From Tubiluchus corallicola (taxonomy: Eukaryota; Priapulida; Priapulimorpha; Priapulimorphida; Tubiluchidae), in NCBI GenBank assembly GCA_030141605.1, contig JAQGDQ010000127.1:1-64000 (forward strand): a DNA stretch of 64,000 nucleotides. Reading direction: 5' to 3'. The notes under the pieces are model-generated. The model made no database searches. It was not told the origin of the DNA and worked only from the letters and a program-made list of their open reading frames with translations. Below, one piece after another: positions 9,753 to 22,970 of this stretch. Numbering within the stretch: position 1 is the stretch's first letter; each line of letters begins with the position of its first letter. The translations under genes were made by a program, and so were the position numbers.

Positions 9753-11138
9753 ATCTAAAATCTAAAAATGACTGTGTCTAGCTTAGGCTGATTCTAATAC
9801 AACTCATTCTACATGATTATAGTTAGCAAATAGTAACTGTTCAATTCAAAATTTTATGTTTTTAAATTAGCATCATTTTATTTTATTAGTCTGACAATAA
9901 AAATATTTCTGTTTCCGTCTAATCGCCCTGGTAATAACTTTCTTATCGCACACCCAGTCGAGAATTTTATAATTTTTTTGTATGTTCATATACTTATCTG
10001 ACGCAGTCATATAAAAGCGTATTTTTAAATTTAAATGTAAAATGCAATAATTATTGTAACGTCACTGTTTTGGCAAGGATGCAGTCACAATAATTATTAC
10101 AACATCACTGTTTTTGGAAAGAATGCAGTCATGTTTTTCTAAGGCTAACTCTTGGCTAGGGTTGCCATTTTCTATGATGCTGATTATCGTATTGGAGGCT
10201 AAAAAGTATCGTATTTTCCGCCAAATCAGCATAGTGTTGCAGCCTAATTATAATTATCAGATCATATGTTCATACCATACCAAAAGCAGGCTATATGATA
10301 ATCGATAATATACGATAATTTAGTAATGCGAAAGAAAAAACTAAAAAACAAAGCATGAAAAATGTGCATTGAAGAAATTTAAAACATTACTGCTAACCAG
10401 TGGGAAATAAACAAGTTTCAACTAAATTTAATGTTTAACTATTGAACTTTAAACATTCACAAAGCCTTAAAAAAAATTTCCTCCCTACTGACATCTTCTG
10501 AGCTCATGAAGTAAGACAGAAAAACAATTTTTGTGGCCGGCACTATCAGTTTTTTTAAACACTACATGACCACTTCGTTGTCATTTTATTGTTCGGTTGT
10601 CGCCGTGCTACATCGCCGATTACCGTCTCACCTTGTACTGGGGCGGTGTGCACTGCTGCAGTCAATGTATTTCTGTGAAGTGTAACTCCTAGTTCGATGT
10701 CGCATTGTCGTAGTTACAACACACCATGATGACGGCCAGGCTGTATGTTGTGCCGCGGAACACTGTGATCACCAAATAATCGAACGCGCTTTAAGTGGCT
10801 ATGCAGTGTCATTTAATTCAGCAATAACTAGTATACCAATAACTAATATAATATTAATAAATACCCGGACACACGCAAACGCATGCTGTCCGCATAGCGT
10901 TATGACTATCGTGGTTAATAAGCAACCGTTAGCTTGATCGCCGACTTTGCAAATTACCTGCAAACGTAACCATAAAATTCGGTTTATATTTAAATTTTGG
11001 CAAATTAGTTGCCAAATTTCCAAAATTAAATTCACACGTTGAATTTGACACAACCACCCTTTCTGCTCTTGCTCAAATTTCGGTAAACTTCGGACGCACT
11101 GTTAAATACGTGAGATTCGGCAGCGACAACGCTTCGCA

Positions 11139-11539
11139 CAGAGAACTAAGGGTGCGCATTCTCTAATAGAAGGCAAATTCGAATCGAATCGAACCGAATT
11201 CGCGACATTCAAATTCGAATCAAATCGAATTTCAGTATTTCGATTTCGAATTGAATTCTAATTGAGATAGAAAAAAGGTTTTCGAACACGTTTTCGAAGT
11301 AGTAGTAAAAAATGGTCGTACAAAGATCGTGCATATTATTTGATTTTGTTTTGCAGTAAATTCACAATGAGTTTGTTGAAAATTTTGCACAAAAATTGCA
11401 GCTAAATTGTGCTAATTGCATGCTATTTCAAACACCTTAATGACAAAGAACTTATGTGGCTGAACTGCTGAATTTTTCGAATCTATAATTTTAGATACGA
11501 ATCGAATTCGAACGATCAATGAGCACCCCTACCGAGAAC
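11139..11539. mobile_element. hAT-like MITE with 8-bp target-site duplication
   Basis: Element body 11147-11531 (385 bp). Left terminus TAAGGGTGCGCATT, right terminus (reverse complement) TAGGGGTGCTCATT. Flanks CAGAGAAC (11139-11146) and CCGAGAAC (11532-11539) match at 7 of 8 bases, the target-site length of hAT elements. The inside is built from degenerate ATTCGAATCGAA units and has no coding frame, so it is non-autonomous. Confidence 0.75.
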
Positions 11540-11639
11540 TACCCCTACAGGACTGGCAGTTTTACATTAATGAATTCTGCCACAAATATCTAAAATACAG
11601 TGGACTAGCCTGCACAACAGTCATTGAATAATTAAAAAG

Positions 11640-11945
11640 GCTTTATTTAAAAGCAACTATAAGTTTCGACAAATTATTTTTTACTTGCACTGGAAAAAAT
11701 TGTTGATCTATGGAAAAGTTTATTTACACTCCTTCTACCCCAGAGCAATGTGCTTGTGGAACAAACTTAATTCCACCAGATATTGGAGCACTAACACCCT
11801 CAGCTGTTTCTACCACGAGGGTGCCACCCCACGTAACCTGTCTATAAATCTAACCATGTTTTTAGCCTGCACCCACACCATGTTTGAGTTCCCTATTTCA
11901 CATCTAATCGTAACTTATAATACCATCACGAACTAGCGAGTTGTT
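11640..11945 (+). pseudogene. LINE ORF2 C-terminal remnant
   Basis: A frame at about 11685-11830 reads YLHSFYPRAMCLWNKL, which matches the common C-terminal SFFPRTIxLWNxLP motif of CR1/L2/Jockey-type LINE ORF2 proteins. It is followed by TATAATACC-type 3' sequence. Only a few dozen residues remain. Confidence 0.55.
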
Positions 11946-14100
11946 TTTCTCAGCATTTATACCTACCATGCCCATCCCAAACTGCTAGCGTGTCGACTTT
12001 TTAGAGGTATATTGTTCAAGACTTCAAAAACGTATTGCTTTTAAATATTTTTTGCCTGACATGCCAGACTTTATCGAAATTACTAAAGTGCAATTATGGT
12101 AACATTGAATAGCTTAACACTCCTAAACTTATATTTTAAGTCACGCTGAAGATGATTAAATCCCTAGCCGTTGAGAGGTTCAGGAAAATATGGGAACTTC
12201 AGTCTGTTGTAGTACTCGTGATTATTGATACATTTTGATCTAAAGGTGGTCGAAACCACAGCACAGGGCGATACAACAGTTAACCCACACCAATGTGGGT
12301 GATTGATCAAAAGATTATGATCAGGTCTAGAGCAAAGAAAAAGGTCCAGCAAAAATATTCATCAGCATTATGATTTACAATTATCCATTTGAGTGGTTCA
12401 ATTTACAATTTAAACACAACATTGAAATTTGAAATTTGAAAGTCGCAAGATACCAGCATGATCATTGGATGAAAGTCCAGCGGAGAGTCTTTATTTGACA
12501 TTTAAATTCCAACAACGACAACTTTAGAATATTGTGCAAAGGCTAGCTGATATGGCGTCTCTATGAAGACTGGAAAGATCAGGATTGATTTAGAAACACA
12601 AGTATGTAGTAGCTTGCGAAATCACCATGGAGCGATGAGTAATAATGAAACCCTACAGCAGGTCGGCACAAAGAACCTGAAACGTGAGCAATGCAAACCG
12701 TGGGAATTGCCCCTTAGTGTGGTCATTCATACCAAGTTGCCATCCACATATGTTATAACTTCAAAGCTGGCAACATATTTAGTGATTTCTGAAATGGATA
12801 ATTTTCCATAGTGGAAAAGTTGGATAAAGGCCGCCAACGTTGTTTGGGCAAATGTTTAATATTCTTCTGTTGAAGTGGTTTTAGTTCGGTAATTTTTTAA
12901 TTTTTGTGGTTGACTCTCTAGCCTTCTAAAGTCAGGAGTTACATGGCGTTGTCACTCACGCATAGAAATTCTGGATTCTCGACCTGACCCTTGACGACCC
13001 TATAAAGACAAAAAACATTCAGAGAAACCCTGCGTTTTCCTGTGGTATCATTGCAGCACAGAATTGCAACTAAATTAAATACACCTATCATTGTATGTAA
13101 AATGTATGTGCAATTAACTGACGTTTTCATCTGTAATGACAACTGCCAATTCCTGGAAGTATTGCCATACACTTTGGGTACTGTGTTATTAGGCAGCATG
13201 CGATCTGGTAAACGAATTTTCAAGCGACCAAAGAACCAAAGCAAAACATTTAATTCTTAGAAAGCAACACGCTTGTTCCTACAGTTCTCAACTAGGCGCC
13301 CTAAGGTGAAGCATTGGGATTTGAGGGTAAGAAACATTGTCAGAAAACCCTATAAAATATATTATTCTACCTCTTGCTTATTCGGTAGCTAATTAGTTGA
13401 ATTGGTTGTTTCTCTTGTAGTTTAGCTATGAACATAATTTAATGCACCTTCATTAGCGCCGAAAGTTGTGGAAGAACGGCCTTCATTATCAAGGATATCC
13501 TTCTAAAACCAGATGCTAAACAACCCGAGGTTTCTTAACCACATTTACATAATATAAAAGCACACACGCTTGGTTTCATAGCGGTCAAATACATTTCATA
13601 GTCAAACTCGACATTGCTTAACTTCGTTGGCAAGTATAAGTGTACCACTCAGCTAATCCTATTAGCTGTCTTGCTAGCCAACAAATCAGTTACTCCCATA
13701 CGAAACGAAAACAAACCAAACCGAGACCCACGAAAGGCACGCCCTTATAATTTTTCATACGTATCTCTTATTATTGTCACGCGCCTAGTTTAAAGCATTA
13801 TAGTTAAGCTTCAGTACTATTTGTTATTGCGGCATGTACGTTTCAGCGTAAACTGAAAATAGCCAACGGCTAAGTATCTGTTTCAGCAAATTGCTTATGT
13901 TTCCGCAGAAATAAGTGAATGTAATGGACTACAAGGCTACCTTTTAGTTTGCGGCTATATATAATAAAAGCGTTTAAGACTGTGTGTTTAAACTTATACG
14001 TATTTTATTTATTCGCAACAAGCAAAATGAACTTGTACTTTGATAGACAGTCTTAGATGAAATACTGCGACATTATTTAGAGTATGTACGCCCTTACTAT
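11946..14100. other. intergenic, nothing firm recognised
   Basis: No supported gene. Frames of 60-100 codons near 12164, 12563, 12939 and 13042 lack family similarity and have no convincing splice partners. Confidence 0.55.
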
Positions 14101-14167
14101 ATGTACGACCTAGCACAAACCGGCTTTACAGCCGGTTTTAGTACCAATGATCGTCTTATCAAACTCA

Positions 14168-14254
<87 letters not shown>

Positions 14255-15640
14255 AATTGATCAGTAAACAAAGTTGCCAATTATATGCTTGTTCCATAGC
14301 ATTCAGCAAAAAGCATTCAATAAGAAATTAAAATAGGAATTGACGGGAAAACTCTAAAAATTATCAGCGATGTCTATGCTAAAGTATCATTTAAAAGCAA
14401 CATTGGATTAAAGCAAGGATGCGGATTAACTCTTACAGCTTTTATCGATTTTTATAAATGATTTGCCAAAAAATTTTGACACAACGTATGAACGTATTTT
14501 AATAGAAATGAAGTGCTTATTACCTGCCTACTGTTTGCAAATGACATCGTTATATTTTCCAAATCCGAAACAGGTTTACAAAATACACTTAACAAATTAT
14601 TAAACTACTGCGAAAAATTGGAAGCTGGCAATTGATGTTGACAAAACTACAATAATGTACCACAAAATGTGATGCCTGCTAGCATGTATGGAAACAAACC
14701 CATCAACGTAGTTATAACCTACAGACATTTAGGAGCAATTTTTGGTTGCTGTCAACTCCTGATCATTTAAATAATTAACTGACGAATTAAAAGACACAGG
14801 GCTGAAAACATTACAAATTCCTATTTCTGTGTTAATTCAATAAAAGTTACCTCTAAACATAACCCTTCATTTGTTACTATAAATATAGGTATTACTTATA
14901 GTTTTACCGGTCGCATTGCACGGCAGAGAAGAGTGGAGACCGTTTTGCAGTGATTTTAAACATAAAGTATCTGCTGCTTACGTCTAAATACAAAATTAAT
15001 TTTTGGATATGTCATGTTCATTAGCATGTCTTTTGTACAATGTATCAACTAATTATGTTAAAATAGATAGTTTGGCAGATTTTGTAAAAAAAGAATTTTA
15101 GCGCATCTTAATTAATTACACGTATTAGGGAAAACTAAGCTACCACCAATAAAAAGTGACTAATTGGGGCAATCATGAAAAAACTAGAAAACATTTATGC
15201 AGCAAACTGGAAATTAACGGACCTGTTACAGAAAATAATGAAGCAAATAAGCTTTGGAACTATTGCAAATTTAAATATTGGTTTAAGTTTGAAAATTATT
15301 TGGTAGCATAGAAAATTATCAAGAATGGCTAATATAGCTTTTGCAGAATTTCGAATCAATTCGCATACATAGGCCATCGAAACAGGAACGCATCATAAGT
15401 CAAAACAAACTCTTGTTAACCAACGTTTATGTATTGTAAAGAATCAGCCATTGAAGTCCAGGACAACATTTCTTAATTAATTGTGAAAAACATAAAATAG
15501 ATAGAGAAAAAAGCTTTCGCTGATACTTCAGGCAAGTGTCACGACGTTACAACTATGAGCAATAATGATAATACTTGTTTTTGGCAGTTTTCTTGCATCC
15601 TAGAAGAAGCAATTAGAATAGTATTAATTGTTTGTGTAAT
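14101..15640 (+). pseudogene. decayed LINE reverse transcriptase
   Basis: Broken RT in several frames: GFTAGFSTNDRLIKLK at 14120-14170 (the AGFRxGxSTxDHxxxLK block), then after a microsatellite IDGKTLKIISDVYAKVSFK and GLKQGCGLT (14340-14430), then FANDIVIFSKS at 14534-14566 in place of YADD, then LQNTLNKLLNYCEKL. Further down, pieces at 15255-15500 (FENYLVA, FRISNQFA) resemble the C-terminal region of the same LINE class. The catalytic YADD is FAND, so an active-site Asp is lost; many stops and frameshifts. Non-LTR type; clade not assigned. Confidence 0.8.
14169..14254. repeat. compound microsatellite (CAA)n(TAA)n
   Basis: About 18 CAA units followed by about 10 TAA units, inserted or expanded within the RT remnant just after the LIKLK motif. 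The poly-Thr/Ile and poly-Val/Ile frames over it are artefacts. Confidence 0.95.
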
Positions 15641-16600
15641 TCAATAAGTAATTGTTTTCTAAATAAGAACAATCTATCAAATTTAATATTTATACATTTT
15701 ATTGTTAACTTTATTGTCTATTTTAGAGTGTACTATATGTGCACGTGTAGTTGGGTTTATGGTACATATATGGATTTGATGTTGTTTGTACGTTTTGTAA
15801 TGTGTTACCTACCATTTTGTACTTGTATTTGTTTTTTGGTATTTTGTGTGTAATGACTTGATTCTCTTATAAATTTGTTTTCATCCAATAAATTATAAAT
15901 TACAAATTTATTCGCAAGTACGCTGCAAGTTCATCTGTACGTAATTTCGTGTAGCGTCTTACAAGACATTTTTGAAACAGTTGTACATTTATAAACAGTA
16001 ATACTGAGTTGCACTTAAGCACATCTTGTATGGATTTTGCCCAGAAACGCAGTCTTCAAATTTCCGTACACAGTTTTTATATTGTCTTTTTATCTTCTAT
16101 GAAAGACAACGTTATAGATGAGACGGTATAAATATAGTGCTCGTTGTGATTATTTGCACCCGCATATTTTTCAGATACTTTGCGGTTATTATACTAAGCA
16201 AGTTAAGTAATGAAGTTACATTAGGAAGTCTCTACTCACTTAACACTCAAGGAGGCCCAATGCTGGTTTTTATTAACAACCCCCACTATTAGGATTTATG
16301 TGCAACATTATACTGGTACTCTGCAGCTATATAAGGATAAAATACAAACAGGTCATTCACCATCCTTTTTCCTTTGAAAGTAATCAAACGGAAGTTCTTA
16401 TGTCCTTTTGTTTTGGATCTCGTGCACGATTTCTGCCTCGGAATTAAAGAAGGCACACATTACTGGGGGGTAAATCCGCTAGCTGAATGTACACATTCAC
16501 CGGAATTACAGCTGCAGTGCACGACAAATTCTTATACATTTTGAAAGAACTTTTCTAGTCCCGGATTCTGAGAGCTCTCAGCTGTATACCCACTAGACAG
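15641..16600. other. AT-rich intergenic DNA
   Basis: LINE-like 3' sequence may extend into 15640-15900; beyond it I see nothing supportable until the promoter at 16624. Confidence 0.5.
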
Positions 16601-16623
16601 TGACGTAGCTCACACAAAACAGG

Positions 16624-16716
16624 TATATAATCACTTGGTGCGCGACCATAGAATAAACAGCAGCATCAGTACAATTATTACTTTATCAAGTGACACTTCG
16701 ATTATCTACGGTAGAA
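16624..16716 (+). promoter_or_regulatory. core promoter and 5' UTR exon of VWA gene 1
   Basis: TATATAA at 16624-16630 is followed about 30 bases later by CAGCATCAGTACA (initiator-like, ~16657). The short leader ends at 16716 with a strong donor GTAAGTT. The matching acceptor is the TTTTTTACAG ending at 19008, seven bases before the start codon, which gives a 2.3-kb 5' UTR intron. The link is inferred from the splice signals and position, not from transcript data. Confidence 0.6.
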
Positions 16717-19015
16717 GTAAGTTACTATAAATGTATCTTCTTTGCTATTTTTTACTAATTTGAACGCATTAAGTAAACTAAAATTGGTACAGACGGCAAT
16801 TTTCGTGTAAAAATGTTTAGGAAACACGCTTGACATTAATTAACTGTGGACACTTGTGGTATGTACGCTGAAGATCACACATATAATACTCTTTGCCTTT
16901 AATCTTTTCAATAGAGTTTGAATGTCAGTTTAATTTGCTTCTTCTGTGCTATAAACTATTTGTTTATAAATGCGAAAGAGCGATTAATCCTTTTTAATGG
17001 TTAATCTTAATTAATTATTAATTGATACACAGTGTCAGGTTAACAAATTCGTGCTATGCATACTAATTTTGTTATTTTACCAAATTATTGGCAGCCCATG
17101 TCAAGAATTTAAATTCGTACTCAAAAATTAAATTGCCAATGCAAACTTTCTTCCAGTTTATTGTTCACCAGCTGTCTAAGTTTATATCTCTAAAAACAAT
17201 TAATATGATATCGATAATCTACAACTCTGTTACAGTATTACTTGAATATATTTGGCGTTTGCGCTCTATTAAAAGTTTTGCAGAGAAATTATAAGTATAC
17301 AGAAAAAATCAGACAACATTTCACTTCGTCGCTTAGTTAAAGTCTAAGTTAGTCTAAGAAATATTTTCTGAAAAATAAGTTGCATTTGTGTCAGCTGTTC
17401 ATGTATGCCTCCAAGGGCAACATTTTTATGAAATCGTGTTAAAATATAAAATAATTTCACCTTTATGACATGTTATAAAGACTCGCTAGACCGGTTTATC
17501 TTGCTTATACATGTAATTAAAGTCTATGCATGCGAACGTCGTTGACCAGGCATGCTTATATAAAAATTAAATATTTACTTTTATACTTTGTGCAAACTGT
17601 TTTTGTTCGTTTGTATACATGCAGTGTCTTTTGGGAACGCATTTTACTTGGAACAGCTTGGTTGTTAACTCATAAACTTTTTACCGATGTAAAACTTCTA
17701 AAATTATTATGCATTAGAAGAAATCAAAGAGCGTTCCATTTCAGTTTAAAAAATTTCGTGTACTGTTAAGTACAATAAGCACAACCTAAAGTAAAGCACT
17801 CACTGTTGTGCAGGTTTTGAAGGCGCACTAATTGCGTAATGTAGTTATGATAAATTATATGCTCCACTCTGTACTTGATGAAATGGAACGACAATTAATG
17901 ATATTTTCTACAAGCAAAATTGACCGAAAGCAAAGAAATTTATTGTGGAAACTCGGTTTCGAAACAAAGACAATGGACTAGAATTTAGAAGTCCAACACC
18001 GTGATCACTGTAGACCCAAAACACACTCTCGACGATTTCATATTTCCTTCCTTTCGGCCAAGTTTGATTTCAAAAATGTAAGAATGAAGCTATCAAATTC
18101 AAATTTGAAATAATTAGGTTATGAACTTCTAGATAAAGAGCAAATAGCCGTGGGGAAGTGGTAGAAAATTTGCTGCGACGTGATTCCTCTCGAGATCGTC
18201 CTCCACTTAATGTCGATGTCATTTTTATGTAATTACATAATAACTATTTTATCTATCAATGCAAATCCTGCCATTAGCTAAAAGGCATTTTAATAATTAG
18301 ACTCATTGCTTCGATACTGTCTTGACCCCATTTGAAATAAATTCTCAGAACAATACCAACATTCTGCCTTGAAATTCCACTGATTGCAAACAACGATTGC
18401 CATTCTAGTTCAAAGAACTCGACACCTTATTGTCTTCAGTTCAAGGTCTGCCTATGTAATTCTCTCGTTAGACCACTTGCGAAAAACTGTCATTAGACGC
18501 CGCGAGTCAACTATTCTATAATTACTTAAGAAAAGTCTACACTGCACAGGTTGTTAAAAAATCTAGTTCACTTTTAGATTGGCTTACAGACTGCACGATG
18601 ATATGGATCTTTTCTCACAAACACTTTATACATGTAGGACATGCGCACTTCTCACTATTTCTGAATGGAACTCACCGACCAGTGTCAAGCGCATTAATCT
18701 TGTTGACATGACACAGGGTTATGAAGTCAAATGGCTCGTTGAACTTAATGTCAAGGTCAAGGACACTAAGTTATTCATCGATTGAGCTCATGACAAACAT
18801 TACTGATTTGGTGCCAAAAGCAAAACCGTGACTATATATACAAAAATGCACTCGCAAAATAGCTCTGTTTGTTTCTTAAATAGACTTGTTTTGATAGGAA
18901 TCGTTGGAAATTGGGAATTGTCTCAGGACAATGCATTGTAATTATTGTAAAGAGAAATTATAGTTTGTTTAATTAAAGATTAGATATTAATCAATACATT
19001 TTTTACAGAATTAAG

Positions 19016-21586
19016 ATGAAGATTCAATTTATTTTTGTTGTGCTCATCGGGTTGGCTGTACGTATTAACGCCCAGGGCTTTTTCAATCGATTTGGCAATA
19101 GACAACAACCAAAACCGGATACCACTGATAACAAACCTGATACAAGCGGTTCAGGGACTTCCGGGGGAACTTCCGGCACCAGTGGGGAATCAGGTGCGTA
19201 GATTGATAACATGTCTTTTAATGCCGTAAGTTTGATTTCTAGTATAAATTTTTAATCCAGTTCCATTCAAGTTGTCCACAAGGCATCTTTAATAAGCTTA
19301 AATTCTTATTATAATCTGCGTTAGTGTCTGAAAGCGCCATTAAGTTAATAAATTGAATTTTTTTATAGTAACATTTGTCATACATGCGGTAAAGCTAATA
19401 TCATTTCGTTTTGGTGAAAAATCAATATATAGGTCTATCTGTCATTATGCAAGATTCCATAATCTCTACCAAGCTGGCATTTATGAACAATTCCAGCTTT
19501 GAAATCACTGGAAAACAGCGTAACTGCTTCTAACAAAAACACTTTTTGTTTTAGATTCAGATTTCTTCTCATTTAATCAGAACGTTGAGAAAGTACAAGA
19601 ATTTGTGAATAAAATCAAACCGGAAGTCGACACAGACGCATTTTCACTGGATCGTAACCCGGAAGCCAGTGAGGATGCAGATGTCTTGTTCATTCTTGAT
19701 AGAAGCTTCAGCGTCGGTGAGCAGGCATTCGAGCAGGCCAAATGCGCTTTAAGGGTAAGAGGCCATTACTCAACATTCCTGTTATTAAACGGAAACAACG
19801 CTTTAGAATTCAATCCATTATAAATCAATATTTCTGAATGCAAATCGAGAATTAATACTGCTAAAGTCATATACTCAACGAATCTACTATTTTATAGTTT
19901 CAGGTAGAATTGGTAATTAATTATTGCATGTTATTGTTACTGCTGGCTACAATCTGGTACTTCCTATGAATAATTCATAGACTGATACTCGTCAATTTTA
20001 CCCACAATTTTACAGATTTTAGCGGATCTTTCCGTTTAAAATTTATTAATGATTATTTCTGTACCAGAACTGGGCATATCTTCTTGACGAAAATCTGGAC
20101 ATCAGAATTAGAGTTACCATTCTCAGCTTCGGACGGATAGTTAAGCTTGAATCAAAGGATTTCTTTGAAAGTTACCGCTCCCTAGATGATGTCATTCAGG
20201 CCATCAATAATGTTCCGTACTTCCAATGTAAGTACCAACAATGTTTATTGAATACTTATTACTATCAAAGAAACGTAAACTGTATTAGTTAATATTGGTG
20301 TTGGTGTCTGCTTTGACTTTAAAAATCCGGCAATTAGCAACATTCTGCACATACGGGAAAAAGCGAGCGTTTATCCCACTCTTGGATTGGAATTGAGAAG
20401 TTTACGTTTCTAGTATAGTATCACAACAGTTATTGCCATTTGGATGTAAGCATCCGTTAACTGAATTGAAGTAATGGCTCTACAATAAAATATAGATTAC
20501 CGTTTAATTTTGCTGTCGTCAAGGTGTAATTAAAATAATAATTTTTTTATTACAGGGACGACAGGACGTCTGTGTCCTCCCCGTCCTACACGTTATGGCC
20601 CAGTGGAATTTGATGGTTGCGCCACTTGCACTAATCTCGCGCTGCAGGTGTCAGAATGGCTTCTCCTGGACAGTGGAAAATCACGTGACACCGCTACCAA
20701 GGCTATTATTATGATTACAGATGGTCGATCAAACTGCCCAGAAGGAGGAACGCACACATGTGATGCCGCTCAGATACTGAAAGATCAAGGTAAGATCATC
20801 AATGTTTAATATCATATAGGTGTTGCTCAGCCCACATAACTCTGGCTGAAGAATTTATATGTTACAGGCAATGTGCAAAATTTAGACATTTTATAAAATT
20901 CCTAGGCATTTCATATAATGGCCATGCGTTTTGGGAAAAGTGTGAAATAAATCTATTTGCTGCATTCTCTTCCACATTTTGCTTAATAGCTTTGTGTAGT
21001 AGTTAAAATTTATATAAAATGCACAAAATTAGTTCGGCAAATTGTACAATAAACATAATTTGTGTTGCATCAAACTTTTCTTAGATATTTTATACATTTA
21101 AATGCCTAGGCATTGTATAAAACACATAAAACGACTTAGTCAGCGTATTGAAGTAAGCAAGCTGCTCTAGTAAATCAGTGAGCTAATTATTTAATTGGTG
21201 ATGGTTGAAACATCACAATCTCTGACACGCCACTCATCCAAGTGGATTCCTTCCCATAACAAGGTATTAGGTCTGTGGCCTGAAAAGTTTTTCGAAAACT
21301 TGTTTGTGTGGACATTCTTAGCGCTACGTACTGATTCAAGCTAGTTTTCCTGAAACTTGGCTCTTATACGATAGTTAGTTTGCGAGTTATTAGTAGTGAC
21401 TTTACAGGTCAAGTTGTGTGATTATATTTTTCAGGTGTAGACGTATTTGTTCACGCTGTTGGCAGGAAAATCTATGAACCTGAGATAAAGTGTATTGCAT
21501 CTCCGGATAACTACAACTTGAACACTGATTACGAGCAAACATGCAGGGTAACAGAAGTAGCTAGGGAGACTGGCGTCTCTAAATAA
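19016..21586 (+). CDS. secreted von Willebrand factor A domain protein 1
   Basis: Five coding exons: 19016-19193, 19555-19754, 20068-20227, 20556-20789 and 21435-21586. All junctions are GT..AG and join in frame (phases 1, 0, 1, 1) to give 307 residues. It has a signal peptide of ~20 residues (MKIQFIFVVLIGLAVRINA), a Gly/Ser/Thr-rich linker (~40-60), then one VWA domain (~100-300). The metal-ion-dependent adhesion site looks complete: DRSFS at 108-112, T205 in CATCT, and TDG at 234-236. The domain resembles those of SVEP1-like proteins. Eight cysteines outside the signal suggest an extracellular disulfide-bonded protein. AATAAA lies at 21952-21957. The tandem paralog at 26289 shares the splice phases. 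Ligand and tissue unknown. Confidence 0.88.
20880..21126 (-). mobile_element. MITE-like repeat with CCTAGG ends, copy B (intronic)
   Basis: Lies in intron 4 of VWA gene 1. The left end TTTTATAAAATTCCTAGGCA and the right end, reverse-complemented, TTTTATACAATGCCTAGGCA are near-identical terminal inverted repeats. It is the reverse-complement counterpart of the repeat at 7755-8000. Confidence 0.65.
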
Positions 21587-21951
21587 ATAAATTAAATAAT
21601 TTTGCTTACATGTACGGCAGTTTATCACAGTTAGTTCAGCTAAGTGTTAGTTCAGGTAGTTTTTATTTATTTATTAAGAAGTTAAATGAATACTGTTGGC
21701 AAGACGAGTAAAGTAATTACGTTGATTAAGACTCTGCACTGCACGTACTTCTTAAAGTTTTGAAATTTTAAATTGCATTGTCACGCATTTGTGCGTAACT
21801 GTTGATCCAGTTTTTTTGTGAAAACGATGTCTTTATTGCTTTTATAGTATCAATGAAATTACTGTGCTAATCGCGTACAGCGGTTTTATAAATGTCGTGT
21901 AGCAAGGATTTTATTCGTGTTTATAAGAGGTGGTAATTCAAGTACAAAGTC

Positions 21952-21957
21952 AATAAA
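21952..21957 (+). terminator. polyadenylation signal of VWA gene 1
   Basis: AATAAA about 365 bases after the stop codon, followed by T/GT-rich sequence (TTTTTTACTTGTC). Confidence 0.6.
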
Positions 21958-22254
21958 TAGTGTATTATTGTAACATCAAGTTTTTTACTTGTCTTTCTTT
22001 TACTTATGCAATTAAAGCACTTGCTAACATAGTTTAGTTTATTGTAGTTTCGACGCTATTCTATGATTCACAAAAATGTTAATCTGAAATGCCATTTTCA
22101 AGTAACCAACTTTTATACATAACATACCGGCAGTACTGAAATTGATAATTTCGTGCAAAAAATCGCTTCTCTTCTTTTGTAGACATTGCTTACATTTCAT
22201 ATGGGCATCTGCCTATTCAGATATCAGGACAAGATTCTTCAAAAGAACTTATCA

Positions 22255-22375
22255 AATGACTACACATACCGATACCACCTGCCGTTACACACAAGTATAC
22301 CACGCACCACATCGACCAACACCATAACCACGATCACAACCACCACCAACACCACTTAGCAGTAGCAGCAAGTTT
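22255..22375 (+). repeat. CAC/CAT-rich low-complexity tract
   Basis: Imperfect CAC, CAT and AAC units. In one frame it would read as a His-rich run, but that frame opens only after a stop at 22257 and has no good acceptor, so I treat it as simple sequence. 22376-25400 otherwise holds only an (AAT)n run at about 22937-22967 and featureless AT-rich DNA. Confidence 0.6.
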
Positions 22376-22935
22376 TATGCTTCTTTAAATTCAATATTGT
22401 CAACTCTAAGAAGGAGATATAATGAAATGGTGTCCAAAACGCCGATAAATATAAATTGTTTACCAGTTTTATTGTGCGCAGCAGAAGTTAGTTCACTATC
22501 TTTTGGGCAAAAAATATTTTAAAAGTTTCTTGAAACACAGCGTTTCTAAAAAATTAGGAAGATTTTTAACTATAGACGTAACGAGAGTGTCAAAGTTTTA
22601 ATGAAGGACCGTGGTACTATACCTGCAAACTTTCTAATTGATTGTAGAAAATAAAATTTTTCAAAGAAAATTCAAAACTCTAGCATCGATAATATTCAAT
22701 TAATGTTGTATTTAACTAAATAGTCATTGTCACTTAAGAAGAAAGTGTGGCTTACCTTTGAGGTTTGGTAATGTGAATGTTAAAAAACTAGCTATTAATA
22801 CATTTAATGTATTTTTACAAAATGATCTGTGAAGAATAAGTAAAAATTAACGCCGTGTTTATAAATTGTTCATTTTATTCATAGTAATTTCTTTTTTGTG
22901 TGTATAAGACTAACCATTTCTTGTTATATTTTGTA

Positions 22936-22970
<35 letters not shown>

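Noticed and set aside
14117-14142. 9-bp stem AAACCGGCT/AGCCGGTTT resembling a terminator hairpin
   Set aside because: Eukaryotic DNA, and the sequence is explained by RT coding remnants (GFTAGFS); no biological role supported.
22263-22380. His-rich frame as an extra exon of VWA gene 1
   Set aside because: Opens only after a stop at 22257 with no good acceptor, and paralog 2 ends at the equivalent point of exon 5 without such an exon.
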